NCBI GenBank assembly: GCA_029782145.1
Contig: JAKOVH010000026.1
Coordinates: forward strand, 1-64,000
DNA: 64,000 nucleotides
Direction: 5' to 3'
Origin: Actinomycetes bacterium
GTDB lineage: Bacteria > Actinomycetota > Acidimicrobiia > Acidimicrobiales > Acidimicrobilacustridaceae
This document shows, piece by piece, positions 20,690 to 28,522 of the stretch. A program made the position numbers and the translations under genes. The first letter of the stretch is position 1; each line of letters opens with the position of its first letter. The notes under the pieces were generated by a model. The model ran no database searches. It saw nothing but the letters and a program-made list of their open reading frames with translations, and was not told where the DNA came from.

Positions 20690-21456
20690 CGGGGCGCCAC
20701 CGCGACGTCGGGCTCCCGGCTCACCGACACGTCGTCGTCGACCAGCGCGCCCACGTCGTCGACCCCGACGGCGCGCATGCCGTCGGGCCGTGCCCGCTCG
20801 GCCGCGAAGGTGGTGACCGAGCAGTTGGCCAGCTCACGACCGCGTGACAGGGCCAGCACCTCCTGCTCGGTCAGGTTCTCGAGCACGTAGCGGGCCATGT
20901 GGATGACCACCTGGTGGGCCACCACCATCACGCGCTCGCCGCGATGGGCACGGGAGATGCTGTCGAGGGCGCTGCGGACGCGCAGCCCCACGTCGCACCA
21001 GCTCTCCCCGCCGGGTGGCCGGTGGTAGAACTTCCCGACCCGGGCCCGCAGCTCCGCCTGCTCGGGGTAGCGCTCGACGATGCCGGCCTTGGTGAGCCGG
21101 TCGAGCACGCCGAACTCGCGCTCACGCAGGCGCTCGTCGAGCACCACCGGGACGGGCAGGCCCGACGCCTCCACCGCGATCTCGGCCGTGCGCCGCGCTC
21201 GCCGGTAGGGCGAGGTGAGCACGACGTCCGGGCGTCGGTCGCGGCGGCCGGCCAGCCACCGTCCCAGGGCCTCGGCCTGGCGCTCTCCGCGCGCCGACAG
21301 CTCGACGTCCATGTCCCGCTCGGCGATGTCGATGATCGGCAACCCGCCGGCCTCGGCCAGCTCGCGGGCGACGTTCCCCGCGCTTTCGCCGTGGCGAACG
21401 AGCAGGAGCTCCGCCGGCCAGCGGGCGGGCCGGGTGCCGCGGATCGACAGCCTCAT
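20686..21456 (-). CDS. histidine phosphatase family protein
   Basis: A 256-residue member of the phosphoglycerate-mutase-like superfamily. The catalytic motif LLLVRHGESAGN (RHG about residue 21) carries the phosphorylated histidine. LTSPYRRARRTAEIA, LREREFGVLD and the second histidine in VMVVAHQVVIHMARYVLENL follow. The C-terminal part, VTTFAAERARPDGMRAVGVDD, is like that of sugar-phosphate phosphatases and fructose-2,6-bisphosphatases. It is the first gene of a coupled pair with nnrD, so a role in sugar or nucleotide phosphate repair is conceivable but not shown. Confidence 0.85.
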   Translation of the reverse strand: MRLSIRGTRPARWPAELLLVRHGESAGNVARELAEAGGLPIIDIAERDMDVELSARGERQAEALGRWLAGRRDRRPDVVLTSPYRRARRTAEIAVEASGLPVPVVLDERLREREFGVLDRLTKAGIVERYPEQAELRARVGKFYHRPPGGESWCDVGLRVRSALDSISRAHRGERVMVVAHQVVIHMARYVLENLTEQEVLALSRGRELANCSVTTFAAERARPDGMRAVGVDDVGALVDDDVSVSREPDVAVAPR

Positions 21457-21522
21457 GGACCTGTCGTTACCCGTCGCGGCACCGGGAGTGACCGCGACCG
21501 CCGGTGATGCGCGGAGGGACCG

Positions 21523-22491
21523 CTAGGCCAGGAAGGTGCGGAGCTCGTCGGCGTCGGCCGCGGCCTGGCGCCGCCCCATGGCGATGGCCTCAGGCACAGC
21601 GGCGGGGTCCATGAGGGTGAGCAGGTCCATGGTCTCGGGGATGCGGTGGAACACCTTGGTGCCCCCATCCTCGAGGGCGGCGACCTCGTCGAGGAACGAG
21701 CTGGGCGTCACCGTCATGGCCCCCGTGTCGAACCCGGCACCGTCGGAGAGGCTGAGCACGACCGCCCGGCGAGCCCCGACCAGCAGGTCGAGGTGGGTGC
21801 CGCTGCCGCTCACCCCGCCGTCCATGCACCGCCGGTCGAGGATCGGCTGGGGCGTGAAGAGGCCGGGCACCGCGCTGCTCGCCGCCACCGCCCGGGTGAC
21901 GGGCACACCCGCGGCCTGCGTCACGACGCAGCGCTCGCCCGTGTAGGCGTCGACGCAGGTGATGTGCAGCGCCGCAGCCGGCCAGCGCCGTGACGCCAGG
22001 ATGATGCCGACGTTGCGGGGCATCACCGACGGCCCGGGCGCCCTCGCCGCCAGGGCGGCGTGGCCGATCGCCCGGATGGTGTCGGGCTCGCAGTCCTGGG
22101 CGAGGAAGAAGACGTCCCGGGCCCGTTCCTGGCTCGGGTGGAGGTCGGCGGCGGGTGCCAGCGCGCCGAGCAGCTTCGGCACCTTGGACAGCACGGCGAT
22201 CTCCTTGGCCATCCGCCCGATGTTGCCGGCCTCCAGGACCGAGGCCACCAGGGAGCCCGCCGAGGTGCCGACCACCCGCTGGGCGCCGGCGATGTCGACG
22301 CCTCGCAGGCTCAGCTCGTGGAGGTACGCGACCTGCCACGCCACGAAGAACACGCCACCACCGCCGAGCGAGACCCCGGATGCGAGGCCCTCGCCGTACC
22401 CGGCGCCGAAGTCCCGCGGCATGGCGAGGCCGTCGGGGGGCGGTTCGGCAACGGACGTCGGGGCGCTCGGCGGGACGGGGGTCGCGGCCAT
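21523..22491 (-). CDS. patatin-like phospholipase family protein (second copy)
   Basis: A 322-residue patatin-fold hydrolase. It has a glycine-rich oxyanion segment (SLGGGGVFFVAWQ, residues 41-53), the nucleophile motif GTSAG at 75-79 (Ser77) and the catalytic Asp in DGG at 224-226. The N-terminal 25 residues are Pro/Ala-rich and probably disordered. It differs from the patatin at about 1 kb in length and surrounding sequence, so the two are not a recent duplication. The ATG is preceded by TAGCAT and eight bases, a leaderless arrangement. Confidence 0.85.
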   Translation of the reverse strand: MAATPVPPSAPTSVAEPPPDGLAMPRDFGAGYGEGLASGVSLGGGGVFFVAWQVAYLHELSLRGVDIAGAQRVVGTSAGSLVASVLEAGNIGRMAKEIAVLSKVPKLLGALAPAADLHPSQERARDVFFLAQDCEPDTIRAIGHAALAARAPGPSVMPRNVGIILASRRWPAAALHITCVDAYTGERCVVTQAAGVPVTRAVAASSAVPGLFTPQPILDRRCMDGGVSGSGTHLDLLVGARRAVVLSLSDGAGFDTGAMTVTPSSFLDEVAALEDGGTKVFHRIPETMDLLTLMDPAAVPEAIAMGRRQAAADADELRTFLA

Positions 22492-22499
22492 GCCCGCCG

Positions 22500-22505
22500 A
22501 TGCTA
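22500..22505 (-). promoter_or_regulatory. -10 box TAGCAT of a probable leaderless promoter
   Basis: On the minus strand TAGCAT is followed by eight bases and the ATG of the second patatin gene at 22491. No ribosome site is seen in the gap. Confidence 0.55.
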
Positions 22506-22561
22506 GGCAGCTCCTCCGTCGGCGGACGGCGCAGCAAGGCGCGTGGTGCGAAGCTCAGGCC

Positions 22562-23218
22562 ATGCGGCGCGAGCCCTGTGGTCACGGGACGCTGGCGGCG
22601 CGGCGAGCACCGCCGCGACACCCGGCCGCGTCGGTGCGCCGAGCGCTCCCGACCGTTCTCATGGTCACGGTGTTGCTCACAGGAGGTGCCTGCGGCGACG
22701 GGGACAACGACGCCACCACTGTCACCTCGACGGTGGTCGACTGCCCAGCCCCTGACCGATCGCCCGGCACGGCGTCTGTTCCCCATGCCATCCTCGATGC
22801 CGCCGGCTGGACCCTCGTCGAGGCCATCGACCTGCCACCGGACCACTTGTTGGCCGACGTCGAACCCGTACCGTCGGACTGGTACGCAGAGTACGAGTCA
22901 TTCGAGCCGGCCCCGAATGGCACCGAAGCGCTGCACGTCAAGCTCACCGGCCTACCCGTCCAGCTCAACACCTACCGCACGGCACTCGAAGCGCTCGGGT
23001 TCGCATTCGAGAGCACGACCTCGCGCCTCGGCCCGGCCTTGGTGGGCACCAGTCCGGAGGCCGGTGCACACCCTGTGGTGGTGGCGCTCTCCGTCTGCGA
23101 CATGACCCTCGAGCTGCTCGCCTACGACCTGACTGGTGATGAGCTCGTGCAACTGGCGGCGCAGATCACACCGGTCGACGCCGTCGGCTTTGACCAGGCA
23201 GGTCGACGAGCCGGCTGA
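22562..23218 (+). CDS. putative lipoprotein of unknown function
   Basis: A 218-residue protein. The N-terminus is rich in arginine, then hydrophobic (ALPTVLMVTVLLTGGAC), with Cys44 as a possible lipidation site although the -3 and -4 residues do not fit the lipobox well. The exported part has no domain I recognise; it includes repeated short acidic and aromatic segments (SDWYAEYESFEP) and ends in a Gly/Arg tail. Third-position GC is lower than in the neighbours, which may indicate a recently acquired or fast-evolving gene. It is divergent from the patatin gene. A GAAGCT box six bases before the ATG could allow leaderless translation. Confidence 0.55.
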   Translation: MRREPCGHGTLAARRAPPRHPAASVRRALPTVLMVTVLLTGGACGDGDNDATTVTSTVVDCPAPDRSPGTASVPHAILDAAGWTLVEAIDLPPDHLLADVEPVPSDWYAEYESFEPAPNGTEALHVKLTGLPVQLNTYRTALEALGFAFESTTSRLGPALVGTSPEAGAHPVVVALSVCDMTLELLAYDLTGDELVQLAAQITPVDAVGFDQAGRRAG

Positions 23219-23284
23219 GACCGGGGGCCGCGCAACCACTCGCTCACGCCCTCGAGAAATCCCGAGAGAACTTGACGTTTCCGG

Positions 23285-23314
23285 TTGCAGGAGTAGCCAG
23301 CGTCCGGCTATCAT
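23285..23314 (+). promoter_or_regulatory. -35/-10 promoter of the DUF222-HNH gene (leaderless)
   Basis: TTGCAG (23285-23290) and TATCAT (23309-23314) are separated by 18 bp. The ATG follows seven bases after TATCAT, so transcription should start at the initiation codon. This is the best complete promoter among the leaderless set. Confidence 0.65.
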
Positions 23315-23321
23315 CGAACTG

Positions 23322-24965
23322 ATGTTCAGTGACGTTGCCGACCCGATCTGTGTGGTCCCCGAGCAGCGGGGTGGGGTGGCGTCTCGGCTCCTCGAGCAGG
23401 TCTCTCGGATGGAGGACGAGGCCCTCATCGAGCGAGCTCGTGAGCTGGCTGGGGAGATCTCGGCGGCGGAGGCGAACCTGGCGGCGGTGATGGCCGAGGT
23501 GGAGCGGCGGGGGATCCATTCGCGCTGGGAGTGCCACACGGTGGAGCGCTTCGCCGGGTGGCATTGCGAGATGAACCCGTCGCGGACCAAGGCGTTGGTG
23601 GCGGTGGGTCGCGCGTTGGGGGAGTTGCCGGTGCTGGCCGAAGCGGTCGCCGATGGGACGTTGAGCTTCGACAAGGCCAAGGCCGTGGCCCGCGTTGCCG
23701 CCCCTGACACCGAGGGTGCGTTGGTGGAGTTGGCGGTGCATGCCACGGTGGCGCAGACCCAGCGGATCTGTGGGGCGTGGCGCAAGGTCGACACCCGAGA
23801 CGCCGCCGAACAGCCCGGCGACCAGCCCGGTGACGACGCCGCGATGGTGGTGGATGATCCGCGGCCGACGGTGGTGGTGTTCCGTGACGACGACGGGATC
23901 GAGATCACCTGCCGGTTCGACCACGTGCGTGGTGAGCTGGTGTTGGCCTCGATCGACGCCGAAGCCCGCCAGGCCCGTCGCGAGCGCGAGGCCGCGGCGG
24001 TGGTGGACCCGGCGCACGCCAACGACCCGGGCGGGCGGCCGGCGTGCGACGAGGACCGGCCGATCGAGAAGCTCTCGACCGCCGAGTGGCGGGCCGAGGG
24101 GCTGCTGCGCCTGGCCGAACGCTCCGCCACGGAGGTGCCCGACGGCGTGCGGGCGTCGGGTTTCGCCACCACCGTGGTGGTCCACGTCGGCATCGACACC
24201 CTCTACGGCCCCGACCTGCCCGACCCCGCCCAGCGAGACGGCGAAAGGACCTGCGAGCGGCGCGCCGGCCGCGGCGATCCGCCGCCGGAACCGCCACCAC
24301 CGGTGGGGCGGCCGTCGCCGCGCGACGAGATGGCCGAGTTGGAACCGGCCGGGGTGCGGGTGCGTCGTGACGTGGCCCGCTGGTTGGCCTGCGACGCCGG
24401 GCTGCTCACCGTGATCGACGACACCGACGGCAACCCCTTGCACCTCGGGAAACGGACCAGCTCGGTGCCGGCGTCGTTGCGGCGGGCGGTGATGGCCCGT
24501 CACCGGCACTGCGCCTGGCCCGGCTGCACCGCCACCGCGGTGCAGATGCACCACCTCCACCACCGCCGAGCCGGCGGCCACGACGACGTCGAAGCTCTCG
24601 TCCCCGAGTGCTTCGCCCACCACCGCACCATCCACCTCCACGGGGTGTGGATCACCATCGACGACCACGGCGGGTTCCACCACTGGCGAGCCGACGGCAC
24701 CGAGATCCTCGCCAACCCCCACACCGGGCGCGACCCCGGCCCCGACGCCCTCACCGCACCTGACACACTGGCCCAACGGCGCCTCGCCCTCGGTGCCGAC
24801 CCGGCCGAGACCGCCCGCCAACCCCGCTGGCACGGCGACGTGCTCCTGCTCGGCGACGCCATCGACGCCGTGCTCGCCCGCCGCCACCTCGCCCTGCGCC
24901 GCACCCAACCCACCAAGACCCCACCCGTCCCCCGCTACGGCCCCACGCCACCCAACCCCAACTGA
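23322..24965 (+). CDS. DUF222 domain HNH endonuclease family protein (13E12 type)
   Basis: A 547-residue protein of the actinobacterial 13E12/REP13E12 group. An N-terminal DUF222 helical region covers about residues 20-330 (LASIDAEARQARRERE; STAEWRAEGLLRLAERSATE). After a Pro-rich linker, an HNH domain at about 385-435 shows CAWPGC, MHHLHH and CFAHHRTIHLHG, with the zinc cysteines and catalytic histidines intact. Members are multicopy and sometimes sit at prophage attachment sites; their role is unproved. The gene body uses many TTG and GTG codons, unlike its neighbours, which suggests separate ancestry. The start follows a leaderless promoter. Confidence 0.88.
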   Translation: MFSDVADPICVVPEQRGGVASRLLEQVSRMEDEALIERARELAGEISAAEANLAAVMAEVERRGIHSRWECHTVERFAGWHCEMNPSRTKALVAVGRALGELPVLAEAVADGTLSFDKAKAVARVAAPDTEGALVELAVHATVAQTQRICGAWRKVDTRDAAEQPGDQPGDDAAMVVDDPRPTVVVFRDDDGIEITCRFDHVRGELVLASIDAEARQARREREAAAVVDPAHANDPGGRPACDEDRPIEKLSTAEWRAEGLLRLAERSATEVPDGVRASGFATTVVVHVGIDTLYGPDLPDPAQRDGERTCERRAGRGDPPPEPPPPVGRPSPRDEMAELEPAGVRVRRDVARWLACDAGLLTVIDDTDGNPLHLGKRTSSVPASLRRAVMARHRHCAWPGCTATAVQMHHLHHRRAGGHDDVEALVPECFAHHRTIHLHGVWITIDDHGGFHHWRADGTEILANPHTGRDPGPDALTAPDTLAQRRLALGADPAETARQPRWHGDVLLLGDAIDAVLARRHLALRRTQPTKTPPVPRYGPTPPNPN

Positions 24966-24974
24966 CGGGCCGGT

Positions 24975-24990
24975 CGAGCGAGCTCGCTCG
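24975..24990. terminator. palindrome between convergent DUF222-HNH and catalase-like genes
   Basis: CGAGCG-AGCT-CGCTCG is a perfect palindrome 9 bp after the HNH gene's stop and 37 bp before the convergent gene's stop. It could end transcription from both sides. No T-tract follows. Confidence 0.4.
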
Positions 24991-25027
24991 GAGGTGGCGA
25001 GGGAAGGCGTCGCTCAGCCGAGCCGGG

Positions 25028-25771
25028 TCAGCAGCATGGAGCCGGCGGCGTGTTCCCCTCGGAGACCCGCCGCCCGCGCCGCGAGCCGACGTAGGCCGGT
25101 CGGCGCAGGCGGTTGAGGAACCCGGCGGGCACCAGCCCGGTCGACGTGTGGAAGGGGTCGAGGTCGAGCGACTCCTCGTCGTCACGGGTGAGCTGCTCGT
25201 GCACCGCCACCCGGCCGAACGGCTGCCACGGGCCCGCGAGGGAGGCCACGTCGAGCTCGACGACCAGGCGCTCCCGCCTCGGGAGGTGGCGCAGCTCGGG
25301 CAGTCCGCAGGGTCCGCAGCCGACCACTCGGGCGGAGAGCAGCACGGTGCCGGCCGGGGTGCGGTACGGCAGGATCGTCCCGAACCGGCCCGACGCGAAC
25401 GACCGGCGGGGCCGCAGCACCCGCCGCCCCAGCGCACCGCTGCCACTCGACGTGAGCAGCAGGTCCTGGTGGGCGCCGGCGCCGTGGGCGTCGAGCAGCC
25501 GCAGCCCGATGCCGAGGAGATCGGGCAGGGCGTCGGGCAGCCCGGCACCCCGCGAGAACCGCACGACCGTGTCGTAGACGCCGGGCGCCAGGTCGCCCGG
25601 CGCGTGCTCGTCGATCTGCGAAAGGCCGCCAAACCCGACGCCCACGGGGTGGAAGGCCCGCGCTCGGCGGAGGCGGGCCGCGAGGCGGAAGGCCGGTTCG
25701 GTGACGCCGTCGAGCGCCGTCGGAGCGGCGTCGGCGGTCGGGGCCGTCGGCGCCGCTCCGGTGGCGGTCAT
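25028..25771 (-). CDS. catalase-superfamily-like protein of unknown function
   Basis: A 247-residue protein. The segments FHPVGVGFGGLSQIDEH and GVYDTVVRFSRGAGLPDALPDLLGIGLRLLD follow the catalase-barrel pattern of 'xVRFSxxxGxPDxxPDxxGxAxR'. Together with its size, this suggests the small catalase-related proteins often labelled phosphodiesterase in actinobacteria. The heme-ligand tyrosine region of true catalases was not located, so peroxide breakdown should not be assumed. It ends in a basic tail with a CC terminus. Its ATG overlaps the stop of the preceding membrane-protein gene (ATGA), so the two are translated together. Confidence 0.6.
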   Translation of the reverse strand: MTATGAAPTAPTADAAPTALDGVTEPAFRLAARLRRARAFHPVGVGFGGLSQIDEHAPGDLAPGVYDTVVRFSRGAGLPDALPDLLGIGLRLLDAHGAGAHQDLLLTSSGSGALGRRVLRPRRSFASGRFGTILPYRTPAGTVLLSARVVGCGPCGLPELRHLPRRERLVVELDVASLAGPWQPFGRVAVHEQLTRDDEESLDLDPFHTSTGLVPAGFLNRLRRPAYVGSRRGRRVSEGNTPPAPCC

Positions 25772-26436
25772 GCCGCCAGGCGGTCGGCCAGCGCGTCGGG
25801 CAACAGGCGCTGGGCGGTGCCGCGCAGCACCTGAGAAGGCCGCTGCTGCTCTCCCATGAGCGAGTCCATGGCGATGATCGCTCCGGTCAGCACGGGGACC
25901 GCGGCCTGGAGGACACGGGTGCGGCGCTCCATGCCGGCGACATCGACGGTCGCCCCGGCGGCGCCGGGCGTCGTGCCGTCGTCGGCGTCCGTACCGTTGC
26001 CCGGCCGGCCGTTCGCGCCGTCGCCGTGCTCAGCGGTCGTGTGCTGGGAGAGGGCGTGCTCGAGCTGCTTGCCGGAGCGGGCGGCCAGGGCGGTGGCGCC
26101 GATGGCCGCGCCGGTCAGGGCCGTGCGGGCGATCGATGCCCTGGCGACGCCTCGCTGGCCCACCACCCGGTGGGCGTTGGTCAAGGTGAGCGCCGCGCTG
26201 CTGGCCAGCTGCGAGGCGATGGCGCCGGCCTGCACCGGCTGCCACGACGACCACGCGCCACCTTCGAGGCGTGCGCCGGCGGCTGCGTCGGCCGGGCCGC
26301 CCTGGTCGTCGCCGGGGCCTGCCGCCGCGTCACGGCTGGCCCGGGGCAGGCCGACCAGCCCCATCAGCGAGCCGCCGAACCAGGCGGCGAGGCTCAAGGA
26401 GTTGGCGGTGCGGAGGACGGTGTTGCGAGAGCTCAT
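25768..26436 (-). CDS. putative membrane protein, partner of the catalase-like gene
   Basis: A 222-residue protein with a hydrophobic N-terminal helix (ANSLSLAAWFGGSLMGLVGL), small-residue-rich helices around SQLASSAALTLTNAHRVVG and ALTGAAIGATALAARSG, an Asp/Gly-rich low-complexity loop and a C-terminal helix (VLQAAVPVLTGAIIAMDSLMG). I recognise no family. The ATG follows GAGGTGACCC. The stop overlaps the start of the catalase-like gene, so this is the first gene of a coupled pair, which suggests a joint function at the membrane. Confidence 0.65.
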   Translation of the reverse strand: MSSRNTVLRTANSLSLAAWFGGSLMGLVGLPRASRDAAAGPGDDQGGPADAAAGARLEGGAWSSWQPVQAGAIASQLASSAALTLTNAHRVVGQRGVARASIARTALTGAAIGATALAARSGKQLEHALSQHTTAEHGDGANGRPGNGTDADDGTTPGAAGATVDVAGMERRTRVLQAAVPVLTGAIIAMDSLMGEQQRPSQVLRGTAQRLLPDALADRLAA

Positions 26437-26553
26437 GGGTCACCTCGTGGGGGTGTCGTCGGCGTCCTCCGAGACCTACCCACGCCCGCGGCCGGCTCGC
26501 GCCGCCAGACCACCTCCTTGTCCGTCGCCCTCCCGATGCGACAGATCGGCGCG

Positions 26554-26582
26554 TTGCGTCTCATGACCAGCGGTCATACCAT
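26554..26582 (+). promoter_or_regulatory. promoter of the ferritin-like diiron gene
   Basis: TTGCGT (26554-26559) and TACCAT (26577-26582) are 17 bp apart, a consensus-like spacing. The -10 is embedded in the palindromic operator. The predicted transcript has a leader of about 40 nt ending in a strong ribosome site. Confidence 0.55.
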
Positions 26583-26594
26583 GACCGGCGTCAC
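26563..26594. promoter_or_regulatory. tandem palindromic operator, probably for the adjacent TetR protein
   Basis: ATGACCAGCGGTCAT (26563-26577) is a perfect 6-3-6 dyad. A second, imperfect dyad ATGAC-CGGC-GTCAC starts three bases later (26581-26594). The two sites cover the -10 box and the -35/-10 spacer, so binding would block transcription. A TetR gene lies downstream in the same direction at 27813. Confidence 0.65.
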
Positions 26595-26630
26595 ATCCGG
26601 CCTCCGCCGGTCGTCCCAGGGGAGGGACCC

Positions 26631-27770
26631 ATGGCCCGTACCGACGCCGAGATCATCGGCCGCGACGACGTCAACGACCTCGACGCCATCCTCGCCATGA
26701 CCAACAGCGAGATCGACGAAGCCGTCCACGTGGTGCAGGACAACGCCGACGCCATCTTCACCTGGGACTACGAGCGCAGCCGCCCCGCGCTGGTGAAGCT
26801 CTACGAGAAGGCGAAGACCTCGCAGTGGAACGGCGAGACCGACCTGCCGTGGGACACCGAGGTCGACCCGGCGCGCGACGTCGCCGCCAGTCCCATGACC
26901 CCGACGGTCGCCGGCATCGACGCGCTCGGCCTCGACCTCTCGGGCACGGCGCTGGCCTCCTGGACCGACGCCGAGTGGATGGCCTGGGCCGTGCAGCGCC
27001 AGAACTGGACCCTCTCGCAGTTCATGCACGGCGAGCAGGGCGCCCTGATCTGCACGGCCAAGATCGTCGAGACGGTGCCGTGGATCGACGCCAAGTACTA
27101 CGCCGCCACGCAGGTGATGGACGAGGCCCGCCACGTCGAGGTGTTCGCCAAGTACCTCGACACCAAGCTCGAGGGCCACTACCCCATCAACCAGCACCTC
27201 AAGATGCTGCTCGACGACATCATCAACGACAGCCGCTGGGACATGACCTACCTCGGCATGCAGGTGATGGTCGAGGGCCTCGCCCTCGCCGCGTTCGGCA
27301 TGGCCCACCAGACCACCCAGGACCCGCTCCTCAAGCAGCTGCTGCGCTACGTCATGAGCGACGAGGCCCGCCACGTGGCCTTCGGGGTGCTGTCGCTGAA
27401 GGAGTTCTACGCCGAGCTCACCGAGGCGGAGCTGCTCGACCGCCAGGAGTTCGCCTTCGAGGCCGCCGTGCGCATGCGCGACCGCTTCCTGCAACAAGAG
27501 GTCTGGGAGCGCATGGGCGTGCCGGTGAAGGACGCCATCCGGGTGTTCAAGCAGGACGACCCCGAGCTCAAGAACCAGGACCCGTTCCAGCAGCTGCTGT
27601 TCTCCAAGATCGTGCCCAACTGCAAGAAGCTGGGCCTGCTCGACGCCAACGACGGCTGGCTGCGGAAGCGCTTCGACACCCTGGGGGTCACCCAGTTCGA
27701 GGACTGGGTCGACACCGGCGAGGAGTACGAGCTGCTCGACGAGGTGGCCAAGGACCGGGCCACGGCCTGA
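26631..27770 (+). CDS. ferritin-like diiron protein (R2/AurF-like)
   Basis: A 379-residue helical protein with a two-fold set of carboxylate-histidine motifs: Glu in FMHGEQGAL, DEARHVEVF, a Glu in MVEGLALAAFG, and DEARHVAFG. These are the ligands of a non-heme diiron centre as in ribonucleotide reductase R2, acyl-ACP desaturase and the N-oxygenase AurF. The reaction is probably O2-dependent oxidation of a lipid or aromatic compound. The tyrosyl-radical context of R2 is not evident and no R1 gene is near, so a ribonucleotide reductase role is unlikely. GGGGAGGGACCC precedes the ATG. It is controlled by the palindromic operator upstream and followed after 42 bp by a TetR gene. Confidence 0.8.
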   Translation: MARTDAEIIGRDDVNDLDAILAMTNSEIDEAVHVVQDNADAIFTWDYERSRPALVKLYEKAKTSQWNGETDLPWDTEVDPARDVAASPMTPTVAGIDALGLDLSGTALASWTDAEWMAWAVQRQNWTLSQFMHGEQGALICTAKIVETVPWIDAKYYAATQVMDEARHVEVFAKYLDTKLEGHYPINQHLKMLLDDIINDSRWDMTYLGMQVMVEGLALAAFGMAHQTTQDPLLKQLLRYVMSDEARHVAFGVLSLKEFYAELTEAELLDRQEFAFEAAVRMRDRFLQQEVWERMGVPVKDAIRVFKQDDPELKNQDPFQQLLFSKIVPNCKKLGLLDANDGWLRKRFDTLGVTQFEDWVDTGEEYELLDEVAKDRATA

Positions 27771-27812
27771 GGCCGGTACCGCTCGGCCTTCCATTGCGGT
27801 AGGGAAGGGCCG

Positions 27813-28436
27813 ATGCCCAAGGACACCTGGCACCGGCTGCCCGAGGCGCGCCGCGCCGCGGTGCTCGCCGCCGCGGAAGCGGAGTTCGCCGCCCACGGGT
27901 TCTCCAGGGGCAGCCTCAACGTCATCGCCCGAGAGGCGGGCGTGGCCAAGGGCAGCCTGTTCCAGTACTTCGACGACAAGGCCGACCTGTACACCTACCT
28001 GTGCGAGCGGGCGGCCGACCGGGTGGGCGCCGCCCTCGACGGTTCCAACCACGACTGGTCGTCGGACTTCTTCGCCGCGTACGAGGAGTTCCTCGACAGC
28101 TGGGTCGAGCACTTCCGCACCCACCCCATCGACCGGGAGCTCTCGGCCGCCGTCACCCTCGAGCCGGACCCCACCATCCGCCGCGTGGTGCGCGCCGTCA
28201 TCGAGTCGCGCGAGGTGGCGTTCCTGCGGCCGCTCCTCGAGCAGGCTCGCACCGACGGCGCCCTGCGGCCCGACGCCGACCTCGACGCCTTCCTGGCGCT
28301 GCAGCTGCTGGTGCTCCCCCACCTGGCGCTGGCTCCCGTGCACACCGAGCTCGACCCTGTGCTGGGCCTCGGCACCGACCCGCACCGAGCGGTGCGCCGG
28401 CTCGTCGCCGTCTTCCGTGCCGCCTTCGGCGCCTGA
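27813..28436 (+). CDS. TetR-family transcriptional regulator
   Basis: A 207-residue regulator. The N-terminal helix-turn-helix reads VLAAAEAEFAAHGFSRGSLNVIAREAGVAKGSLFQYFDDKADLY, with a canonical recognition helix (GVAKGSLFQYF). The all-helical remainder is the ligand domain. GGGAAGGGCC precedes the ATG, 42 bp after the diiron gene, so it probably forms one transcript with it and represses the pair through the dyads at 26563-26594. The ligand is likely the substrate of the diiron enzyme or an acyl compound; that is inference. Confidence 0.85.
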   Translation: MPKDTWHRLPEARRAAVLAAAEAEFAAHGFSRGSLNVIAREAGVAKGSLFQYFDDKADLYTYLCERAADRVGAALDGSNHDWSSDFFAAYEEFLDSWVEHFRTHPIDRELSAAVTLEPDPTIRRVVRAVIESREVAFLRPLLEQARTDGALRPDADLDAFLALQLLVLPHLALAPVHTELDPVLGLGTDPHRAVRRLVAVFRAAFGA

Positions 28437-28465
28437 AACGGGCGCCGACCGTGCCCGGGCGCGAT

Positions 28466-28494
28466 GGTGCCCCGGCCACGAAGGCCGGGGCACC
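28466..28494. terminator. strong bidirectional hairpin terminator
   Basis: GGTGCCCCGGCC (28466-28477), loop ACGAA, and GGCCGGGGCACC (28483-28494) form a perfect 12-bp stem midway between the convergent ends of the TetR gene and the clostripain-like gene. Confidence 0.75.
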
Positions 28495-28522
28495 TGACGC
28501 CGTCAGCGGCGGGTGGGTCGGC

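Noticed and set aside
26631-27770. Ribonucleotide reductase R2 subunit
   Set aside because: The diiron ligands are shared, but no large-subunit gene is adjacent, and the regulator-linked context fits an inducible oxygenase better.
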